This document shows positions 1 to 11,014 of a DNA stretch of 64,000 nucleotides, in pieces. A model generated the notes under the pieces. It was not told the origin of the DNA, searched no databases, and was given only the letters and a program-made list of their open reading frames with translations. Source of the stretch: Eriocheir sinensis (taxonomy: Eukaryota > Arthropoda > Malacostraca > Decapoda > Varunidae); assembly GCF_024679095.1 (NCBI RefSeq), contig NC_066571.1:5924283-5988282 (forward strand), in the 5' to 3' direction. Each line of letters starts with the position of its first letter. Within the stretch, counting starts at the first letter, position 1. A program made the position numbers and the translations under genes.

Positions 1-3000
1 CTGGATGTATGCTGTTAGCAAGGTCGATCTTCACTCTGACCCTGGGCAGGAGGTGGGAGTCTGAGTCACTGCGGGTCCTGTGAACCCTCCACTCGTCTCC
101 TGAGTCAGCAAAGAGAACTTGGAGCTGCGAGATGGTAATTGTCAGCCGGTCATAAAGACGCTCCTCAAGTTCCATTCTGGTTGCATCCTCGAGATCAAAA
201 ATTTGTCCACCAATTTCACTGTTCACTTTCAAGCCCCCGATGTCCAGCACCAGGACATTCCCACCTTTTTGTATGGAGCCATGTTCCGGTAAGACAATGA
301 AAGGACTCTTGATGTCTATGTCCAGATGGATTGTTTTATGCCTGGCAATGGCGTACTCCACCGCTGCTCTGCTGCTGCTGACCAAGCCAGCCAGTGTGTC
401 GGCGGCCACCTCCTCAAACGTGCGATACTTTGTGTCAGGCACTCGGAAGAAGTGAATCATCTCAGCACAGGCATGCTGGAAGGAAGCAGACTTACTAACA
501 GGCTAATCACTAATATGGAAAATAATTACACACTGCAGACCTTGACTAATGAAATATTACTTTAGGAGATATTGAGTACATTAATTATAATTTTCTTTTA
601 TGTATATTTCTTTGTATTGTATTGTAAATATATACGAACCTGGTTATACAGAAGCTCCAGAGGGTCCAGCTTCATGGTGACAGCATAGTCAGAGGCCACA
701 TTGATTGGGTTTTTCTCCAGGTCCAATGAAAAGGCAATACCAAAACCTGAATGAAAATTAAATAAATCAATTTACTATTTATCTATTTTTAATATTGCTT
801 CAACAAAGCTCAGAGTTTAGCAGCCTTTACTGACTCACGTATCTTTTTACATGTCCCTTGGTCACCCGCTGCCTGGGTCACAAAATGCTCATCAGCTGCT
901 TCTTTACCAGATATATGTCTTGCTTTATTTAACAAAAAATTCTTTTCAACTTATTCAAAACATTACTGAATGAGACAAATCAAGGATTTTCAATGAACAA
1001 ACATCCATTAACAATGATTAATGTAAACTAGGGATGGAAAAATTTGATTATACCTTTTATGCTTGATATCTGAGGCCATTATAAGGAATCCTTAACAAAC
1101 CACTAGACTAAATAACAAGAGTAACATGTCATATTGAGCTGCAACACATGTCCAGCGCGGGAGGTGCCACACTTGCCTGCTGAGGGTGTGCCGTCAATGA
1201 GCTTCACCACATACACCAGCTCCTGCTCCATGTTTGAGGCCTCCAGGTTAAAGGACTCGGCCTTCACTGAAAGCTTCTGATACTTAACACCATAACGGTT
1301 CTCAGCGCTCATGACGAAGCCCGAGAGGGTGGCCAAGGCAACGTCGTGCTCATCATCCTTGAGGGTCAAGCTCACGTTTTGCAAGGAGAGGTAAGCTTTG
1401 TGGTCTGAAACATGCAGCAGATAATTATACACTTGTCATAATTATGTTATACTGTTTCAAATGCTGTATGCATTAATTTTCTCATGATGGGAAAATACAA
1501 AAACTTTAAGAAAATATATTACAGCAAAAAAATCTCGTTTTCCTTGACAGGTTTTGCCCACAGTCGTATATTATTTCAATTAAACAAGAGGGTGAAATGA
1601 ATTAGCCAGGACCATATTTAGATATGTATTGATTTTTCAGGAGCAAGGAGCACAAGACAGTGGACAGTGTTGAGCGGTTACGGATCCCTCACAAACTAAA
1701 GCAAAACCCATCCTTAACCAAGAGTATTTTGCCGGAGGTTACATCCCTGGTAATCCTCAAGCCTCCCTCAAACAAGGCCTGAAAATTAACACAAACACAA
1801 GCTTGGCAGGAACATTTTCAGTAAGGTAGTATGATTACAAGGGCAAATTTCTCACCAATATCATCTCTGTGCACTTCTTCCCCTGCAGCCTCCAGCTCCA
1901 TTAGTGCCGCGTGCAGCTGCCGGCGCTCCTCCTCCGTCAGGGTGGTGACTGGGCCATTCCTGCGACGAGTGCCCACAATGTCCACTATTTCCGTGTCATC
2001 AGGCACCTGGTGCTTGCTGCCGCCCATCAGCCAGGAAAACCAGCCACTCTCGGAGGATTCTACGGGGTGAACCAAGCTGGGTTGTTCTTGTGATATCTGG
2101 AATGAGTATGTTGATTTACTAAAATTATCATTATCTGATGGCATGCAAGTGAGATCATTACAATGCTAGTATTAATATATCAAACACACCAGTGATGTTA
2201 CTAATACTTAAAGGATGTCACAGATTAAAGTCAAAACAATATGAAATAGTTGAATTCACCTAAGTTTTCCCCAGTGTAATGAATGCAAGTTATATATATG
2301 AAAAATGGATGGTAAATTTTAAATATCATAGAAAACTTTGAAGATGTGTGAAACTCAGCACCACTGACAGACAGAGATGTGATGCACTTGATTGATCCAG
2401 AAAATCCCTAATATGATAATTAGAATGTTATAACAATTCTTTTACAAATTGGTTGGACAAGGAGTGTGACAAGAGTAATATTCAGGTGATGTATACTGGC
2501 CCAACCTTGATCTTTGCATTCATCCGAGCCAGGACAATGTTGGTGAGGCTAAGTGCATCTTCCAGTTTCATCAGATCAGCCTCCATTTCACTGTTGTATC
2601 CTTCAAGAAGATGCTTCTTGTATAGCTGTGCATACTCCCTATACAAGGATCTGTAGGATAAGGAAAATACAACTCCCTTTACCATATGTGAAATATAATG
2701 TTTTGACAGTACTATTGTATACTAATGTTGTAATCACTTGTACTTTGGAGATATTTCTGATATATAAAGCAATAATTCTGCACAACTACTGCTTTCCACC
2801 TGTGTTTCTTAATGCTACTCCATGAGAAGGGTCGAATTTGTTCATGGATAATGGCACTTGCAGCGTACTGCCACCACTCTGCTGCGTGACGGGTTAAGGG
2901 CACTTCTGGGCGGTACTTCAAGAACCGTCTGAAAGAAATTAAGTACAGTTTCTATGTGAATGTGCATATAATAATACAAACAAAAGCAAATAAAATTACC

Positions 3001-5663
3001 AATTGAATAAGCAAACTAAAAGAACAGTATAAAACACTACCACCACTGTCACCATCAGTGACCCAACTTTCTTTAACAAGCTCCATCCTGATTCCCCACA
3101 CTGTGTAAAGGACACAGGATACTGGATGCCAGTAACCTGATCAACAGCTTCTTGTAACATTATTATATCACTCACCTACTTGTATTTATGACATTGAATG
3201 CTTTGAAGAGTTCATTTAAGCTTAGGTACTGGTCCTGTGAGAGGGACAGCGCTGCATCCTTGATCACAGCATCCACTAGTAGGCCAGGCACTCTCGCTTC
3301 ACGCTTCATCTGCTGCCTCATCTTGACCTTGCATCGCACAGGTTGGAGGACTGCAAGCACATAAATACCAACTTTATATAACTAAGGGATACGTAGTGTA
3401 TCTGGCTAGAAATATGTCTTAAAAAGCATAAAAAGTAAACCAGTGTGCTCATGAAACAAAGGCTGTAAGAAAATACTGCTCTTGCTTTATTTATGACCAA
3501 ATGCCATTTGTATCATAAGGAAGAATCATTGAGCTGTTGTTTCTTGATATTGTGTAAGAGGGAAGGATAAAGGTAGTAAAGCTCTTGCACTTCATATTCA
3601 CAATAATAAGCAGTGTATAATTTCTACATGAGAAATTATGTTGGTGGCAAGTTCAGAGGAGCCATACCAATGAACAATGTACACAAGCGTTGATAAGAGA
3701 AATGTATAAGCAGAACCACTAATGTGAAACATTTCTTATGACTGCTGCTGCAGATTGTTTAATTTTTCAAGAGAGGCTTCTTGTCTACAATTTACCGTCA
3801 TACCAAACTGAAAAGGCTCATCATTGATGGAGAAGGTTTCAAGGCCTTGCTGGAGGTACTGGTGCCAGCGGTCGGTGGTTATGTGAGGCTTGACCAGGCG
3901 CTGCCGCTCACTCTTGGGGTTGATGTAGAGGGAGGTGGAGATGAAGTCAACAACCTTGTTCACGATGGGAGCATTGCCGTCAATCTGTGTCTTCTTCCAT
4001 TTGCTGAAAGACAGTTTTGGAGGTGACATTGAGAATACAGCTGTTTACCTATATCTAAATGTGTTGATTTTTACAAGAGGTAATTAGTGCTAATGAGTTA
4101 ATTAATGAACAGAGGATATGCAATGAGGTCGCAAATAGAACAAGACAAAATATAATGAGAATTATATGCAACATAAGCTACAAATATTTACACACAATTA
4201 CTTAGTAGTGCAAGCAGGCATCAAAATAATTAATAGTCCAACTTGTAGACCACAGTGAACAATTGAGTTATACTAGCAAAAATTAATTCTATGGTCCATA
4301 GTCTGTGTGTATCGAATAGAATTTCAAACAGCACAAGCTTTAGTATGCAGTTTCTTGCACCATTTAGGACCTTACTGCTCAAAAATCTGTTGAGTTGGCT
4401 ACATACTGGTTTGTGGTGTCAGCCGAGAGACTCTGCAGACACAGCCCAATCACCAGAGGCTCAGGGCAGGAGTGAGCGTCTTCATATCGAATATGCACGT
4501 TGTTGATGTGTAACTCTAGGTTATTCCAGATTCTGTTATAAAGCATACCTGGAACAAGACATAAAAGCTTCAGAATTCAATACATAATGTAGGAATTTCA
4601 TCCATTCCTAATCACTGACAGCTTCATCAAAGAGCCCATTTTTTGCAAAGGCAGGATGGGAAATGAAAAAAACCATGTGATGATTTTGTGATGATTCCAT
4701 TAAGAATTCTAGGAAAAATAAAAATAGGGGTGCAATCTTGTATTGAAGGAGCTACATTCCTTTTTATAACTAGTAGTGAAAATAATTATATAAAAAAACA
4801 TAAATCTGTAGGGAGGAGTGCTGCCTTGCCCTCCCCACACTGACCCCAAAGACTGTTCCTGTCATGCACATCGTCCACCAGTGTTGGCTCTGGAAACAAG
4901 TAGGCCAGAGTTTGCCGCTTGCTGGCACGATCAAAGTCCTTTTCTCGCTCTCTGTCATATTCAACAACCGGTGTAACAAGTACAAAGACATCCTGAAAAA
5001 AGAAAAAAATAGTGTAAACAAAGAAAATGATAAAACACCTCAAGATATCAGCAGGAGGCTTGTATTCGGGAACATTCATGAAAAAGCATACATTACATAA
5101 ATTCAATAACAGTATCGACTTTATTATACTTGACACTCCACGGTAATTTTATGCTTTGTTAGTTTTCCAGCACATCCTACCTCAATGTTGATGACCACAG
5201 GCTGGGTGAAGAAGCTGCTGTAGGGGACAGTGAGTGATATTCTGCCAATTGTGCCTTTTTTCACCTCAACAGGGAGAGGGCTTCCATAGTAGACATCAAG
5301 GATGGACTGCAAGAAAAGAAGCTTAGTTTTCTTGTTATTGCTGAGTACAAGTGTAAAAACAATAAATAGTATATTCAGAATTCTTGTTTATGAAAACACT
5401 TTTTTACTTCAAAAAGATAAAAGTAATTATCATGGCATTTATATAATAAGGTTTTGAACAGTCTTCATGACAGGCACTGATATCTGACTCGACACTAGCA
5501 TGACGAGACTGACCAGGGCATCCCTCCTGATCTTGAGGTTGCTGAGGTTAACTTGACCCGACAGGAGGGCATTATTGACCTCCTGGGTGTCAAGGTCCTC
5601 CAGGTACTGCCCAAAGAATCGGTTGACCAAGCCAGCAACCACCTTCTTGGTCAGCCATTCCAT
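1..5663 (-). CDS. VPS13: VPS13-family lipid transfer protein, N-terminal part (12 coding exons, runs off the window)
   Basis: Members of this family are rod-shaped bridge-like proteins that move phospholipids between membranes at contact sites. Coding exons on the minus strand are 5514-5663, 5181-5306, 4845-4992, 4407-4548, 3804-4003, 3176-3350, 2800-2928, 2506-2650, 1856-2096, 1177-1404, 640-746 and 1-475 (incomplete). I checked that phases join across all eleven introns, which are 149-453 bases long. The start is the ATG at 5661-5663 and the N terminus is a chorein domain (VNRFFGQYLEDLDT, LSNLKIRRDAL, then VPYSSFFTQPVVINIE). Further family signatures are HINNVHIRYEDAH, SLSQDQYLSLNEL, RHAAEWWQYA, SSIKKH, SGWFSWL and VLVLDIGGLKVNS. 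The joined product covers about 755 residues, against more than 3000 in known members, so the groove, WD40-like and C-terminal parts lie outside. Motif spacing resembles VPS13A/C more than VPS13B or VPS13D, but the paralogue is not settled. Ten introns are GT-AG and one is GC-AG. Confidence 0.93.
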
Positions 5664-5692
5664 TGTGAAGGTTTAGTCGTGTGTCACAACAT
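5664..5692 (-). other. 5' untranslated exon segment of the VPS13 gene
   Basis: Directly upstream of the VPS13 start codon the minus strand carries about 29 bases ending at a pyrimidine-rich acceptor (TTTTCCACCCAG) at 5693 onward. This suggests that the start codon lies close behind a splice junction and that at least one noncoding exon lies upstream, at higher coordinates. The acceptor is seen in the sequence; its use is inferred. Confidence 0.5.
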
Positions 5693-6143
5693 CTGGGTGG
5701 AAAAAGAAAACATTAAATTTTCAAAAAGCTATTCAATAATCTGATGCAGTTGCGGGTGACATTTGATATATTTACTTTTCACGATATGGGGAACTCATAA
5801 ATTTGCTGATTTACTGATATTTTCAATGCAAATATGTATTGAAGAATATCAGAGAATAATTTTTGTTGTTTCAGTCAATCACTAGGAGCATACACTGAGG
5901 GGGACCATTGCCTCGCCCACCCTATGATCCTAACCTCGGGATCCCGTTGAGCAAGTCTCAATTACTGCAGGCTCCTTCCCAACCTAAGTACCTAATGGCA
6001 TGATCCAGTGACTTGCTTGACCCATGAACTTTACGGGCATTCCCTTGGCCTCCAAGTAGTACTCAAATGTGCCTAAAAAGCAGCTTCAGTTGATTATCAT
6101 GAGTACAAAGCCACAAATCACACATCTTATTGGTGTTTCTATA
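5693..6143. other. Probable first intron or 5' flank of VPS13, no recognised content
   Basis: This is AT-rich sequence with no reading frame or repeat I recognise. If the distal exon near 8750 is real, this is the start of a 3 kb intron. Confidence 0.4.
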
Positions 6144-6370
6144 TCTTAACCCGGTAGCAGCGACGGGCCAAATTTGTGGCTTTACTGTGTAGCAGCGACG
6201 GGCCAAATTTGTGCCATGATATAAACCCCTCAAAAAAGATGATACATAAACTGATCACAAATGCTTTGATATATATTATGAAATGGTTTGTGTGAGTGAT
6301 GATTTTTTCTCATTTTTCTCGCTTAGAGGGACCATTAAGAAACATGATCCCCGCTGCTACCAAGTTAAGA
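6144..6370. mobile_element. Short inverted-repeat (MITE-like) element, about 227 bases
   Basis: The left end reads TCTTAACCCGGTAGCAGCG. The right end, reverse-complemented, reads TCTTAACTTGGTAGCAGCG, so 17 of 19 terminal bases match as inverted repeats. Inside the left end a 25-base unit beginning GTAGCAGCGACGGGCC occurs twice, at 6154-6178 and 6189-6213. No coding capacity is present. I see no convincing target site duplication. It would be a non-autonomous DNA transposon in the VPS13 5' region. Confidence 0.55.
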
Positions 6371-7234
6371 CTCATATCTTTCAGAGGTACAAGTCCTGAG
6401 TCACACCAACAAGCAAACTTTGAATAATCCCCATTATTTCCATAAGGCTAAGTTTACCATTTTGGCAGAGTTGGGTTATTATAGTGGTAGGGCTCAGTCA
6501 CTTTTAACAGGAAGTTTGTTAATCTTGAATGCTGTCCTGTTTTCAATAATGGTAAAATTCTAGTGTTTGCCCATACTCCCCTCTAGAATAACACCTCAAT
6601 GATTCCTAACTTTGATACAGTGGATTAACCCTATGGATTACCTGGGATAATCACCCCTAAGCACACCCATACAGCCTCATTAAAAACAATCTTTCTCCGC
6701 GCTAAGCAAACCGTGTCTGTTTCCAGCCTTAGTCAGCGTGGCGTGTGTGCGGGTTGGCGTTGTCTTGAGGTCTAACTACTGTAACGCAACACCGTGACCC
6801 CTCAAGGCCGATAAAGTCTATAGCCGATAAGACTTATCAACGTGCGGGACACAGCTGGCCGCCACAATAACTGAGCACCTGGCGTACGTGTGGGTGTCCA
6901 TGGTGATGCATATTAGAATGTGAAGGCTTCAGAACACAAAGACATGAACTATATATAGACAAACAAGTACAACATATCACTGGAGGAGTGGGGAGAGGAA
7001 GGCAGGGCGGAGACACGGACAATGCAACAGTGAGCCAGATGAAAGGAGTCTTGGCTGAGGGCTGGAAACGGAGAGATAAATAATTAAAGGATGCAGCGGT
7101 AAGAAGGCGGTATACTGAAGACCCAAGAAGCGGTACAAAGCGTCACAGGTCTTCTTCTTCTTGTTTTTTTTTTATGGGGCTGGTTATGTCACGGGGCTGC
7201 AAAACACGATGGGCCGCGCAAGGTGGTTTGTTTA
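6371..7234. other. Unannotated spacer
   Basis: No gene or repeat was recognised here. It includes a GC-richer patch at 6700-7030 that could be promoter-associated, but no clear TATA box or initiator was identified. Confidence 0.3.
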
Positions 7235-7293
7235 CCTCGCCGCGTCACCACGTGCGTCTGTTTACTGTGACGTCACGGATGACACCTCGGCAT
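7235..7293 (+). promoter_or_regulatory. E-box plus full CRE, copy 1
   Basis: A segment of about 57 bases contains the palindromic E-box CACGTG at 7249-7254 and the palindromic full cyclic-AMP response element TGACGTCA at 7268-7275. Nearly the same sequence recurs at 8095-8153, on the other side of the 15-base minisatellite. The pair of perfect sites is visible; regulatory activity is inference. Confidence 0.45.
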
Positions 7294-7385
7294 GGGGAGC
7301 AGTCTTTTCCCTCTTAATGGACAAGGGCCCGTTCCCCTAGTGATACCAGGGGATAAATCTTTAATTAATAAGCTCTGCATGTTTT

Positions 7386-8018
7386 CGTTCGTTTACCTCG
7401 CTTTCATTTACCTCGCTTTCATTTACCTCGCTTTCGTTTACCTCGCTTTCGTTTACCTCGCTTTCATTTACCTCGCTTTCGTTTACCTCGCTTTCATTTA
7501 CCTCGCTCTCGTTTACCTCGCTTTCGTTTACCTCGCTTTCATTTACCTCGCTCTCGTTTACCTCGCTTTCATTTACCTCGCTTTCATTTACCTCGCTTTC
7601 ATTTACCTCGCTTTCGTTTACCTCGCTTTCATTTACCTCGCTTTCATTTACCTCGCTTTCATTTACCTCGCTTTCGTTTACCTCGCTTTCATTTACCTCG
7701 CTTTCATTTACCTCGCTTTCATTTACCTCGCTTTCATTTACCTCGCTCTCGTTTACCTCGCTTTCATTTACCTCGCTTTCATTTACCTCGCTTTCATTTA
7801 CCTCGCTTTCATTTACCTCGCTTTCATTTACCTCGCTTTCGTTTACCTCGCTTTCATTTACCTCGCTTTCATTTACCTCGCTTTCATTTACCTCGCTTTC
7901 ATTTACCTCGCTTTCATTTACCTCGCTTTCATTTACCTCGCTTTCATTTACCTCGCTTTCATTTACCTCGCTCTCGTTTACCTCGCTTTCGTTCACCTCG
8001 CGCTCTCGTTTACCTCGT
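7386..8018 (+). repeat. 15-base minisatellite, about 41 units
   Basis: The unit TTTCATTTACCTCGC repeats about 41 times with few substitutions (TTTCG and CTCTCG variants). Because the period is a multiple of three, the array stays open on both strands. The plus strand gives a hydrophobic pentapeptide repeat (FIYLA) and the minus strand an acidic one (NESEV). These frames have no other gene-like features and I do not call them genes. The unit core TTTACCTCGC also occurs once at 7231-7240, next to the first CRE/E-box copy, which suggests how the array was seeded. Confidence 0.92.
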
Positions 8019-8094
8019 TTTTTCGCTTTTACCTAGCTTTTTCACTTATTTTTTGTTTATTTACTTCGCTTTTTCGCTTTTCATCGCTCGTTTC

Positions 8095-8153
8095 CCTCGC
8101 TGCGTCACCACGTGCTTCGGTTTGCCTGTGACGTCACGGATGGCAGCTCGGCA
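8095..8153 (+). promoter_or_regulatory. E-box plus full CRE, copy 2
   Basis: CACGTG lies at 8109-8114 and TGACGTCA at 8129-8136, one base further apart than in copy 1. The surrounding bases (GCGTCACCACGTGC, TGACGTCACGGATG, CTCGGCA) match 7235-7293 closely, so the two segments are a direct duplication bracketing the minisatellite. Confidence 0.45.
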
Positions 8154-8350
8154 GGTATCCGTCCCAACACGATGTCAGGGGGTGAAAATCTACATGGCTC
8201 ATTCACGAAGTCACCACAAGGAGGGACTAATAAAAGTGACACACAGATGAATAAAAAAAGTTGCAAAGAAGAAATATTCACGACTTTAAAGCTAATAGTG
8301 GATAAAAAATTAGATATGGATGACATAAAACTAACTATATTTTAATCCCG

Positions 8351-8353
<3 letters not shown>

Positions 8354-8383
<30 letters not shown>
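8354..8383 (+). repeat. (AC)n microsatellite
   Basis: An uninterrupted AC run of about 30 bases. Confidence 0.95.
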
Positions 8384-8386
<3 letters not shown>

Positions 8387-8748
8387 ATGCAATAAAAAAT
8401 CTCATTCCATGTCGAGCAGCTGCTTAATTTGTGCCGACTTTGCTGTGTGGAGTCACGGCGTATTTGAAGTCTGAGTTAATCATGACACGCATTAATAAGT
8501 ACGTGGCCAAATCGCGTAATATCACTTATTTGTTGACAGAGGACTGATAAATGATTGTGCTATCGGTGAGTAAGACGGTAGAGATACCATAACATATTCG
8601 CCCTTCTAAACTTACGCTGTATGTATAATCGTTACTACGCCTGGCCAAACTACAGCGACCGAACCTTACAACTACTATGCCTTTGCCTTAAGAAATGTGA
8701 GGTTTCCAGTAGTGTGACATTTCGGGGTGATGAAAATAGTCATACTCA

Positions 8749-8850
8749 CCTCCAAAGCAACAGGCAAGACACGCTAGTTTCAGATAGGCGCTAAGAGGAT
8801 TGGGCACTTGAGGACAGAGCGACAACGGAGAAGCAACTCAAGAGCCCGTG
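8749..8850 (-). other. Candidate distal noncoding first exon of VPS13
   Basis: On the minus strand, TTTGGAG followed by GTGAGTATG at 8748 and below is a near-consensus splice donor. It is preceded by roughly 100 bases of moderately GC-rich sequence without repeats. It lies about 3 kb upstream of the VPS13 start-codon exon on the same strand, so it could be the untranslated first exon. The 5' boundary is a guess. Confidence 0.25.
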
Positions 8851-8883
8851 ACGCAGAGGAGGTGGAGGGGTGCAGCATGTGTC

Positions 8884-9545
8884 GAGAGAAAGGATTTGCA
8901 TAGATTTACATAGAAAATCAGACCACACAGACCCCATGGTCCAGACTAGGTGATCTGTCCTTAAACCTAAGTGATTTTACATTAATCAGATAGCTCCAAA
9001 ATTTTACATTTCGACTCTAGGTAACATTAAATTGAATGAAGTGTCGGTCGAGCTTGTTTTTAAAGGAGTCAATCATGTCACACTGGACCACTGACGGTGG
9101 GAGCTTATTCCATTCTCGCACTACAACGTTGTAGAAGAAATATTTGGTGCAGCCTGAATTTACTTGTCTACATTTAAGTTTTATGCTATTATTCCTCGTT
9201 CGCAAAGTGTCATCAATCATAAACAATTTTGATTTGTCCACATTCGTAAAGTCATTAAGTATTTTAAAACATTCGATCAGTTTTCCTCGGAGGCGACGTT
9301 TCTCGAGAGAGAACATGTTAAGGGTTGAGAGCTTCTAGTTGTAGGGTTTGTTGCGCAAAGGAGGAATAATTTTTGTTGCGCGACGTTGAACACCTTCTAA
9401 TTTAGCAATGTCCTTTGCATGGTGGGAGACCAAAACTGTACCGCATATTTCAAGTGGGGTCTGACTAAACTATTGTAGAGCAGAAGTATTGCTTCTTTAT
9501 TTTTGAATAAAAAGTTTCTTTTAAATGAAGCTCAACAGCGGAGGA
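8884..9545 (-). mobile_element. 3' end of a CR1-like non-LTR retrotransposon, truncated
   Basis: Minus-strand translation gives the conserved tail of a non-LTR ORF2: QRRATKIIPPLRNKPY, FSLEKRRLRGKLIE, TLRTRNNS, WNKLPPSV, ending in KNKLDRHFIQFNVT and a stop near 9017. Stops interrupt the upstream part. The 3' UTR carries an ACATAGA/ATTTACATAG-type tail at about 8890-8915. The same motifs end the full-length copy at 52403, but divergence and a different 3' UTR indicate a separate subfamily. The copy is 5' truncated near 9545. Confidence 0.85.
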
Positions 9546-9970
9546 GGAGGAGGAGGGGGAGGAGGAAAAAGTGATTTAAGTAAGGAATAGAGGGGAGGAA
9601 AAGGAGAAGGGTTAAACCATACAACGAGAGAGGGAAAAAAGTATCGCAACACCTAGGGATTTTAAGTGAGGGAGATGGGGAAGGATGGGGAGGATGAGGA
9701 TGAGGAAGAGAGGGGAGGAAAAGGAGAAAGAGGGTGAAACCATATAACGAGAGGGGAAAACAGTATCGAAGAATAAGGATGGAATCATAAAGAAAAAGGA
9801 AAAAGTATCAAGACAAACAAACAAACAAAAAAAAAGGAAAAAAAAATATGATCGACAATCTGGAACTAAATCAGATAATCTTATTCTGCACTGTTTTTCC
9901 CTTTTACTTAATTCCTGGCGTTTCTTCTTTTAAATCTTAGACTTCACTTTTGATCTGTCTCTTACCCAAA
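9546..9970. repeat. Purine-rich spacer with a local duplication
   Basis: A GGA-rich tract. A segment including GGAGGAAAAGGAGAA and ACCATAYAACGAGAG occurs twice, near 9594-9640 and 9714-9755. Nothing else was recognised. Confidence 0.5.
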
Positions 9971-10139
9971 GTTGCCATATCGTCATACTCAGAGTCTTAT
10001 ACCTGCTCATTTCTGACCCAAAAGCCATTTCCTGGACCCCAATAACTAGATCAATTTATAGTTATCGCTGAAAGGGTTAATTACTGATGTCTTACTGCAA
10101 TCGTTAAGTGTCAAAAAATGGTAAATGCAATCTGGCAAC
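9971..10139. mobile_element. M2 inverted-repeat element, copy 1
   Basis: The left end GTTGCCATATCGTCATACTC and right end TCTGGCAAC are inverted-repeat related. The internal sequence (GACCCAAAAGCC, ACCCCAATAACTAG, TTATAGTTATCG) recurs in the copies at 24925-25110 and 35721-36273. It is about 169 bases and noncoding, so MITE-like. Confidence 0.7.
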
Positions 10140-10320
10140 GTTGCAGAGACTACCATTAAAAGAATCATGCATGTAACATTTGAAGTATTTGAACCCACTG
10201 TACAGGGGCCATGAAGGAGCTGATAGTGCCCAATAGAAAGGGGACACCGTGTAAGGGAAGAGGAAAGGGAAGGTGGTGGGGGTTTATGGTACTACGGTTG
10301 AGAGTTGAGCGGAAACTATG

Positions 10321-10520
10321 GCTGGTATTCTCACACGCTTCCGCCTCTCAGATCAACTATTTTCAGAGGCCTTAAAGGAGATCAATCGGGTTTTCATGAG
10401 TGTTTCTTTAGGTTCACGGTACAGAAGAAGGGTCAAACTACCACCAGGGCCATCAGAGTCCCCGTGAGAATGCCCCAAACTCCTAGGAAAACCGTGTCAA
10501 ACATGTGTCCTTGTGTCATA
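10321..10520 (+). mobile_element. M1 element copy (plus orientation)
   Basis: The copy has the ordered M1 motifs: TATTCTCACACGCTTCCGCC, a purine block AAGGAGATCAATCGGG, GTACAGAAGAAGGGTCAAAC, TACCACCAGGG and AACTCCTAGGAAAACC. The family is noncoding despite short open frames and recurs at least ten times in the window. Confidence 0.75.
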
Positions 10521-10541
10521 GTTATTCCTGATGTGTGCCGT

Positions 10542-10545
<4 letters not shown>

Positions 10546-10593
<48 letters not shown>
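10546..10593 (+). repeat. (AC)n microsatellite
   Basis: An AC run of about 48 bases directly downstream of the M1 copy. Confidence 0.95.
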
Positions 10594-10600
<7 letters not shown>

Positions 10601-10958
10601 CACAGTACCAGGTGCATGCAAACAGTCACTTGTGTTGGACAGACTCAGAGGCGGTTAACAGATTTTTGGTTTAAAGGGCTCGACGGAAATGCACGCAGTT
10701 AACATGAAGAAAATACTTTATGTGGCACCGGATGATGATAATCTCACGAGGCTGACATACGGTACAGCATGGATGAAGGGAGAGGGGTAGGGGGGGGTAG
10801 GAGGCTGCATGGATGAAGAGGGGGGGTAGGGGGGAAGGGTACGAAGAGAAACACCGGGGAATGCAGAGTGTATCCAAATGCGAATCGCTTGTATACTGAT
10901 TCAACGTTCATCGCTCAATTGTTCACTTTATAATGGTCATACTTGTTATTTCTGCGCA

Positions 10959-10961
<3 letters not shown>

Positions 10962-11010
<49 letters not shown>
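10962..11010 (+). repeat. (GT)n microsatellite
   Basis: A GT run of about 49 bases. The flank at 10770-10850 holds a short duplicated G-rich segment (GCATGGATGAAG plus GGGGTAGGGGGG). Confidence 0.95.

Positions 11011-11014
<4 letters not shown>

Noticed and set aside
1680..1770. Minus-strand segment translating ALFEGGLRITRDVTSGKILL as a possible VPS13 exon
   Set aside because: Its phase does not fit the flanking exons, and the direct join of 1856 to 1404 restores the family sequence (RDDI-DHKAYLSL).
3785..3803. Alternative donor for the fifth VPS13 exon at 3796 (ATGACG|GTAAAT)
   Set aside because: It puts the next exon out of frame with an immediate stop. The donor at 3804 keeps the frame.
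7292..8131. Long plus-strand frame of FIYLA repeats and minus-strand frame of NESEV repeats
   Set aside because: Both are translations of the 15-base minisatellite, whose period is a multiple of three. There is no splice, start-context or domain support.
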